NCBI RefSeq assembly: GCF_030272615.1
Contig: NW_026729170.1
Location: 100,001-122,500 of the forward strand
Direction of reading: 5' to 3'
Origin: Cryptomeria japonica
Lineage: Eukaryota > Streptophyta > Pinopsida > Cupressales > Cupressaceae
DNA: 22,500 bases
Below, piece after piece: positions 17,265-22,500 of this stretch (positions within the stretch are counted from its first letter, which is position 1; the number at the start of each line of letters is the position of its first letter). The notes beneath the pieces were generated by a model. That model saw only the letters and a list, made by a program, of their open reading frames with translations, had not been told where the DNA came from and searched no databases. Position numbers and translations under genes: made by a program.

Positions 17265-17661
17265 AGTAACCCCGCTTCGGAGCGCACCCTGGGCAAACCC
17301 AGCCAAGGTGCCCACCCCGGCCAAGGTGCAGGCGAGGTGCGCACCCGGGGCAAACCGGGCTCCGACAACGTGCACGCCGCACCTTGGAGCACACTTCGTA
17401 GCGCTCCCGGGTGCGCACCTCAGAGCACACCAAGGTGGGCAGCGAGGTGCGCACCTTTGATGCGCTGCCTTCACTAATTTCCAGAAAAGGCAAAAAAAAA
17501 AGGAGATTTTAAAATTTCCGTTTTGAAAGATAGTGAAAAAAACGGAACGCGCGTGCCATCTTGAGCCCGCCCTGGTGCGCAGCCCAGGTAAGGTGCCACC
17601 CTGGCAAAGGTGCGCACCCGGGCAATTAACCCTACTTCCGACTTCGTGCGCGCCAGGGTGG

Positions 17662-17732
17662 CAACCGGGCCTCGGAAGAGCCAATGCGAGAAACCCCACC
17701 AAACGCTCCGACAAAAAAAGAGGCGGCGCTCC
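17662..17732. repeat. 71-bp cassette, copy 4
   Basis: The counterpart of the 15311 copy in U2, apparently identical to it. Confidence 0.8.
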
Positions 17733-19458
17733 AATAACCCCGCTTCGGAGCGCAGCCGGGGCAAACCAAGCCAAGGTGCCCACCCCGACGAAGGTGCACG
17801 CGAGGTGCGCACCCGGGGCAAACCGGGCTCCGACAACGTGCACGCAGCACCTTGGAGCACACTTCGAAGCACTCCCGGGTGCCCACCGGCGTTGCGCACC
17901 GTGGTGGGCAGCGAGGTGCGCACCTTTGATGCGCTGCCTTCACTAATTTCCAGAAAAAGGCAAAAAAAAATGAGATTTTAAAATTTCCGTTTTGAAAGAT
18001 AGTGAAAAAAAAGGAACGCGGGTGCCATCTTGAGCCCGCCCTGGTGCGCAGCCCAGGCAAGGCATGCGCACCAAGGTGCCCACCCGAGGTGCACACCCGG
18101 GGCAAACCGGGCTCCGACTTCGTGCAGGCCGCACCTTGGAGCACACTTCGGAGCGCTCCTTGGTGCGCACCATGGTGCCCACCAGGGCGCACCCGAGGCA
18201 AACCGGGCTCCGACTTCGTGCACGCCGCACCTTGGAGCACACATCGGAGCGCTCCCAGGTTCGCACCAGCGTTGCGCACCTTTGATGCGCTGCCTTCACT
18301 AATTTCCAGAAAAGGCAAAAAAAAACGATATTTTAAAATTTCCGTTCTGAAAGATAGTGAAAAAAACGGAACGCGGGTGCCATCTTGAGCCCTTCCTGAT
18401 GCGCAGCCCAGGCAAGTTGTGCGCACCAAGGTGCCCACCCTGGCGGAGGTGCGCGCCCGGGGCAAACCGGGCTCCGACTTCGTGCACTGCATGGTGCCCA
18501 CCAAGGCGCGCAACCCAGCCAAGGTGCCCACCGCAGCGAAGGTGCACGCGAGGTGCGCACCCGAGGTGCACACCCGGGGCAAACCGGGCTCCGACTTCGT
18601 GCACGCCGCACCTTGGAGCACACTTCAGAGCGCTCCTTGGTACGCACCAGGGCGCGCAACCCAGCCAAGGTGCTCACCCCGGCGAAGGTGCACGCGAGGT
18701 GCGCACCCGGGGCAAACCGGGCTCGGACTTCGTGCACGCCGCACCTTGGAGCACACATCGGAGCGCTCCCGGGTTCGCACCAGCATTGCGCACCTTTGAT
18801 GCGCTGCCTTCACTAATTTCCAGAAAAGGCAAAAAAAAGAAAAAAATGAGATTTTAAAATTTCCGTTTTGAAAGATAGTGAAAAAAACGGAACGCGGGTG
18901 CCATCTTGAGCCCGCCCTGGTGTGCAGCCCAGGCAAGTTGTGCGCACCAAGGCACCCACCCTGGCCAAGGTGGGTCACGGGGTGGGTCCTAGGGTGGGTA
19001 ACGGGGTGGGTACTAAGGTGCGTGCCAAGGTGGGTCATAGGGTGGGTGCCAAGGTGGGCACCAGGGTGGGTGTGCACCAACCCTAGCCAGGGTAGGTCAC
19101 GGGGTGGTTGTCGGGGTGGGCGTCAAGGAGCCAAGGTGGGTGGCAAGTAGCCAAGTTGCGTGCCAAGGTGGGTGTCGGGGTGGGTGCCAAGGATCCAAGG
19201 TGGGTGCCAAGGAACCAAGGTGGGTGTCTGGGTGGGTGCCGAGGTGGGAGCCAGGGTGGGTCCCAAGGTGAGTGCAAAGGTGGGTGCCAGGGTCAAGGTG
19301 AGTGCCAATGTGGGTTCCAAGGTGCCAGGGTCAGGGTGAGTGCCAATGTGGGTTCAAAGGTGCTAAGTTGGGTGCGAGGTTGGGTGCGAGGGTGGGTGGG
19401 TGCCAAGGTGTGCTAGGTGGAAGCCCGGGTGGGTCGGCATCCCATGGGTGTCGAGTTG

Positions 19459-19811
19459 GGTGCCTGATGGGTGCTTCTTGTCAAGTTTTAGTCGTCGGGA
19501 CTCATTTCGAGCCTTAGAGGTCGTTTCTTGTCCGGTTGCCCTGTCTTCGACCTGGGAACCCAATTTTGGTCCTCGGGTCCCATTTTTTTTTGTCTCGCAT
19601 CCCACTTTTGGCCTGTGGCCTTTTCGGGGTCGATTCTCGTTTTGGGCATCAGAGCATGTTTCTTCTCCTAAAACCCAATATTTGTTTATTAAGTCTCGGA
19701 ACACATTTTTGTTCTCGTGGACCCATCATGGGTCTTGGAACGCATTTGTGGTCCTTGGGTCCCATTTTGCATCCCGAAACTTGTGTTTTGGTGCTTGATC
19801 CCTATTTTGGG
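19459..19811. repeat. T-rich tract, second copy
   Basis: A copy of 11536-11888, with no difference that I noticed. No gene is recognised; frames on both strands recur exactly in the first copy and simply reflect the duplication. Confidence 0.75.
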
Positions 19812-20206
19812 TGCCCACCTTGCACCAAGTGCGCACCCGGGGCAAACCGAGCGCCTTGGTGCACCGGGGCAAGATCGAGCGTGCACCCGAGGCGCCCCGA
19901 ACATGCACCAAGGTGCACTCGGCCCACATGTGAGCGCAGGTCGTTGCGCCCGAGGTGGTGTGTGGGCACCGCGTTGCAGACGGGACACTGCACGCACACG
20001 ACGCCCCCTACAGGTGCACGCACGTAGGCCGGGCCGGGTGCACACCCGACGCCCTAGCAAGGTGCGCGCACCCGGGCAGGGCTCACACTTGGCGAACGGG
20101 GCGCACTTCGCGAGGGAGGGTGTGCACCTCGACGGGGGTGGGTGGCCGGGGTGGATTCGCACGTGGGTCACGGTTTGCTAAGTACACACTGCGACAAGCT
20201 CATAAC
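19812..20206 (+). promoter_or_regulatory. GC-rich 5' flank of 5S copy 2
   Basis: It matches the flank of copy 1 except for A at 20010 and A at 20170. The C at -1 and the TAAGTACA element at about -28 are kept, so both 5S copies have the same start context. Confidence 0.6.
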
Positions 20207-20324
20207 GGGTGCGATCATACCAGCGTTAGTGCACCGGATCCCATCAGAACTCCGCAGTTAAGCGCGCTTGGGCCGGAGTAGTACTGGGATGGGTGACCTC
20301 CCGGGAAGTCCCGGTGTTGCACCC
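20207..20324 (+). rRNA. 5S ribosomal RNA, copy 2
   Basis: A complete 118-nt 5S rRNA gene with the same Pol III internal elements as copy 1: box A at nt 54-67, the intermediate element and box C at nt 80-99. It encodes the 5S RNA of the large ribosomal subunit. At nt 19 (20225) it has G, which can pair with C59 in helix II and is the state I know from gymnosperm 5S genes, so this copy looks fully functional. It lies 7,923 bp from copy 1 on the same strand. No 5S-like pseudogene fragment was seen anywhere else in the window. Confidence 0.98.
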
Positions 20325-20337
20325 TTTTTTAGTTTTT
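20325..20337 (+). terminator. Pol III terminator of 5S copy 2
   Basis: TTTTTT directly after the gene, then AG, then TTTTT, identical to copy 1. Confidence 0.93.
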
Positions 20338-20765
20338 CGCCGGGCATCGCAATGCTATTTGAATAAACCTTTTGCCCGTTTGCGTTCTCGTCGGGGCCGG
20401 GCCGGGCCGGGGTGCGCTGCCCGCACTACCGCGCGCGCGGGGGCGACACCGAGCGCGCACCCGAGGCGCCCCGAGCACACAGGCCACGGTGCAACCCGGG
20501 CGTTGTGCGCGCACCCCGGTGCGCCCGAGGTGCTGCGCGCGCACCCAGGTGAAATCGGTGTGCACCTCGGCCAGTGCGCGCTCGGTCGAGTCGTGCACGT
20601 TGGCCAAGGTGCACGGTGATGTTTCTTACTCTAAGGTTCCGCACCAGACGCCCGGGACAGGTGAGCGAAGCTGGGCGGGGCCGGGTGCGCGGCCGGGGCA
20701 GGTGCACGCAGCTGGAGAGAGCTTTGGAGCACACTTCGGAGCGCACCAATGATGCGCTCCATTCA
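20338..20765. other. GC-rich 3' flank of 5S copy 2, no gene seen
   Basis: A copy of 12415-12842, with A at 20346 and T at 20594 as the differences noticed. The CCGGGCCGGGCCGGGG run is kept. No gene is recognised. Confidence 0.6.
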
Positions 20766-22500
20766 AAAGTTTCCTGAAAAGGCAAAAAAAGTTGAGATTA
20801 TAGAATTTCCCACTTGAGAGATTGTAAAAAAAAAAAATTTAAAATGAAGGAAACGCGGGTGCCAAGGTGTGCGCAGCCCAGCCAAGGTGTGCGCACCAAG
20901 GCGCCCACCCTGGCGAAGGTGCACGCAAGGTGCGCACCCGAGGCAAACCGGACAATTAACCCAACTTTCGACTTCGCGCGCACCTTGGAGCGCACTTCGG
21001 AGCGCTCCTTGGTGCGCACCAATCTTGGGCACCTCGGAGTGCACCATGGCGCCCACCAAGGTGCGCACCCGGGGCAAACCGAGCTCCGACTTCGTGCGCA
21101 CCTTGGAGCGCACGAAAGGTGCGCACCATGGCGCCCACCAAGGTGCGCAGCCCAGCCAAGGCGTGCGCATCAAGGTGCGCACCCTGGCGAAGGTGCGCAC
21201 CCGGGGCAAACCGAGCTCCGACTTCGTGCGCACCTTGGAGCGCACAAAAGGTGCGCAACCCAGCCAAGGTGTGCGCACCCCGGTCAAACCGAGCTCCGAA
21301 TCGTGCGCACCAGAGGTGCACGCCATCGTGCGCACCTTGGAGCACACTTCGGAGCCCTCCTTGGTGCGCGCCGATGTTGCGCACCTCGGAGCGCACCCGG
21401 GGAAAACAATGCAATTAACCCGACTTTCGACTTCGTGGGCACCTCGGAGCGCTCTCGGGTTCGCACCTCGGAGCACACCGAGGTGCGCACCTTTGATGCG
21501 CTGCCTTCACCAATTTCCAGAAAAGGCAAGAAAACATTGAGAAGGTGTGCGCACCGAGGTGCCCACCCTGGCGAAGGTGCACGCGAGGTGCGCACCCGGG
21601 GCAAACCGGGCTCCGACTTCGTGCACGCCGCACCTTGGAGCACACTTCGGAGCGCTCCTTGGTGCGCACCAGGGCGCGCAACCCAGCCGAGGTGCCCACC
21701 CCGGCGAAGGTGCACGCGAGGTGCGCACCCGGGGCAAACCGGGCTCCGACTTCGTGCACGCCATGGTGCCCACCGCGGCGAAGGTGCACGCGAGGTGCGC
21801 ACCCGGGGCAAACCGGGCTCCGACTTCGTGCACGCCGCACCTTGGAGCACACTTCGGAGCGCTCCTTGGTGCGCACCATGGTGCCCACCAGGGCGCGCAA
21901 CCCCGCCGAAGGTGCACGCGAGGTGCGCACCCGGGGCAAACCGGGCTCCGACTTCGTGCACGCCGCACCTTGGAGCACACTTCGGAGCGCTCCTTGGTGC
22001 GCACCATGGTGCCCACCAGGGCGCGCAACCCCGCCGAAGGTGCACGCGAGGTGCGCACCCGGGGCAAACCGGGCTCCGACTTCGTGCACGCCGCACCTTG
22101 GAGCACACTTCGGAGCGCTCCTTGGTGCGCACCAGGGCGCGCAACCCAGCCGAGGTGCCCACCCCGGCGAAGGTGCGTACCCGGGGCAAACCGGGCTCCG
22201 ACTTCGTGCACGCCGCACCTTGGAGCACACTTCGGAGCGCTCCTTGGTGCGCACCATGGTGCCCACCAGGCCGCGCAACCCAGCCAAGGTGTGCGCACCA
22301 AGGTGCACGCGAGGTGCGCACCCGGGGCAAACCGGGGTCCGACTTCGTGCACGCCGCACCTTGGAGCACACATCGGGGCGCTCCCGGGTTCGCACCGGCG
22401 TTGCGCACCGTGGTGGGCACCTCGGAGCACACCAAGGTGGGCAGCGAGGTGCGCACCTTTGATGCGATGCCTTCACTAATTTCCATAAAAGGCAAAAAAA
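20766..22500. repeat. Subrepeat blocks A and B, second copy
   Basis: 20766-21543 repeats block A with no difference that I noticed. 21544-22471 repeats block B with one 63-bp module and an 11-bp segment missing (22140-22190). A linker begins at 22472 and is cut by the window end. The open frames here are 300-400 codons long on both strands at once, built from Cys/Ala/Pro/Arg/His repeats, and are not credible genes. Confidence 0.87.

Larger units (their letters stand above)
14625..18893. repeat. Recurrent A/T-rich linkers between GC-rich segments
   Basis: A linker of about 75 bp occurs at 14625-14702, 15118-15192, 15592-15668, 16226-16290, 16977-17054, 17472-17545, 17943-18017, 18297-18372 and 18816-18893. 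It reads CTTCACTAATTTCCAGAAAA-GGC, a run of 8-10 A, GAGATTTTAAAATTTCCG, TTTTGAAAGATAGTGA and another A-run. Diverged versions lie at 12843-12925 and 20766-20848, and shortened ones at 13587-13620, 21510-21543 and 22472-22500. On the presumed pre-rRNA strand they are T-rich. No function is known; Pol I termination, replication-fork pausing or nucleosome exclusion are possible. Confidence 0.85.
11029..18951. repeat. 7,923-bp tandem unit, first copy (contains 5S copy 1)
   Basis: Positions 11029-14160 align with 18952-22083 at a constant offset of 7,923 bp. I found only five substitutions in that overlap (12087 C/A, 12247 G/A, 12302 A/G, 12423 G/A, 12671 C/T), so the copies are very recent or actively homogenised. 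The unit runs through the G-rich tract, T-rich tract, 5S gene, GC-rich flank and the subrepeat blocks. It could be a true tandem duplication inside one IGS or, less likely, an assembly error. Confidence 0.92.
16977..18951. repeat. 2.35-kb internal tandem unit, second copy (U2, shortened)
   Basis: It follows U1 at an offset of 2,352 bp, then 2,351 after a one-base loss near 17594, then about 2,073 after a loss of about 280 bp near 18187. Markers such as GTTCTGAAAG with GAGCCCTTCCTG occur once in each unit (16271-16326 and 18344-18399), confirming the match. Its last linker (18816-18893) has an extra GAAAAAAA insertion. It ends at the 7.9-kb junction. Confidence 0.87.
18952..22500. repeat. 7,923-bp tandem unit, second copy, cut by the window end
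   Basis: It repeats 11029 onward: G-rich tail (18952-19458), T-rich tract (19459-19811), 5S flank, 5S copy 2, GC-rich flank, block A and block B. It loses 63 bp and 11 bp relative to the first copy inside block B, so the offset falls to 7,849 bp by about 22400. Only about 3.5 kb of the unit is visible. Whether a full second unit, further units or 26S follows cannot be seen. Confidence 0.92.

Overview
This window is non-coding nuclear ribosomal DNA spacer, almost certainly from a seed plant and most probably a gymnosperm. Two complete 118-nt 5S rRNA genes (12284-12401 and 20207-20324, + strand) have the sequence type I associate with gymnosperms. They lie in a very long, repeat-filled spacer that also carries thirteen copies of a plant RNA polymerase I start motif, TATATAGGGG, on the - strand. 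The best reading is an intergenic spacer (IGS) of the 35S (18S-5.8S-26S) rRNA repeat with 5S genes inserted (linked, 'L-type' rDNA). Neither 18S nor 26S is inside the window. If the promoter reading is right, 35S transcription runs right to left: 18S lies beyond position 1, 26S beyond 22500, and the 5S genes are on the opposite strand to the 35S genes. I recall published gymnosperm surveys reporting linked 5S genes in Ginkgo, some conifers (opposite strand in Podocarpus) and some Gnetales; I cannot name the species from this window.

Layout, left to right. 1-5055: presumed 5' external transcribed spacer (ETS) of the - strand pre-rRNA, with a diverged head, a short-repeat patch, and about 21 tandem copies of a 188-bp repeat. 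5056-6480: three promoter modules (P1-P3), each with a 188-like segment, a large hairpin and a TATATAGGGG core. 6488-9640: ten more promoter cores (P4-P13) in ladders of 311 and 157 bp, interrupted by ten exact units of a 52-bp repeat (7936-8590). 9655-11535: GTGCAC-rich patch, then a long G-rich tract. 11536-12283: T-rich degenerate tract and GC-rich 5S upstream region. 12284-12414: 5S gene and its T-tract terminator. 12415-18951: palindrome-rich GGTGCGCACC subrepeats punctuated by A/T-rich linkers, including a 2.35-kb internal tandem duplication. 18952-22500: a second, nearly identical copy of the segment starting at 11029, so 11029-18951 is a 7,923-bp tandem unit carrying one 5S gene, and the second unit is cut by the window end.

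How it works together (inference). P1, nearest the ETS, is the likely gene promoter, and P2-P13 would be spacer promoters. 5S is transcribed by RNA polymerase III from internal control elements, rightward, away from the Pol I promoters and head-on to any Pol I read-through from 26S. I see no convincing protein-coding gene: the many long open frames arise because GC-rich repeats lack stop codons in most or all frames.
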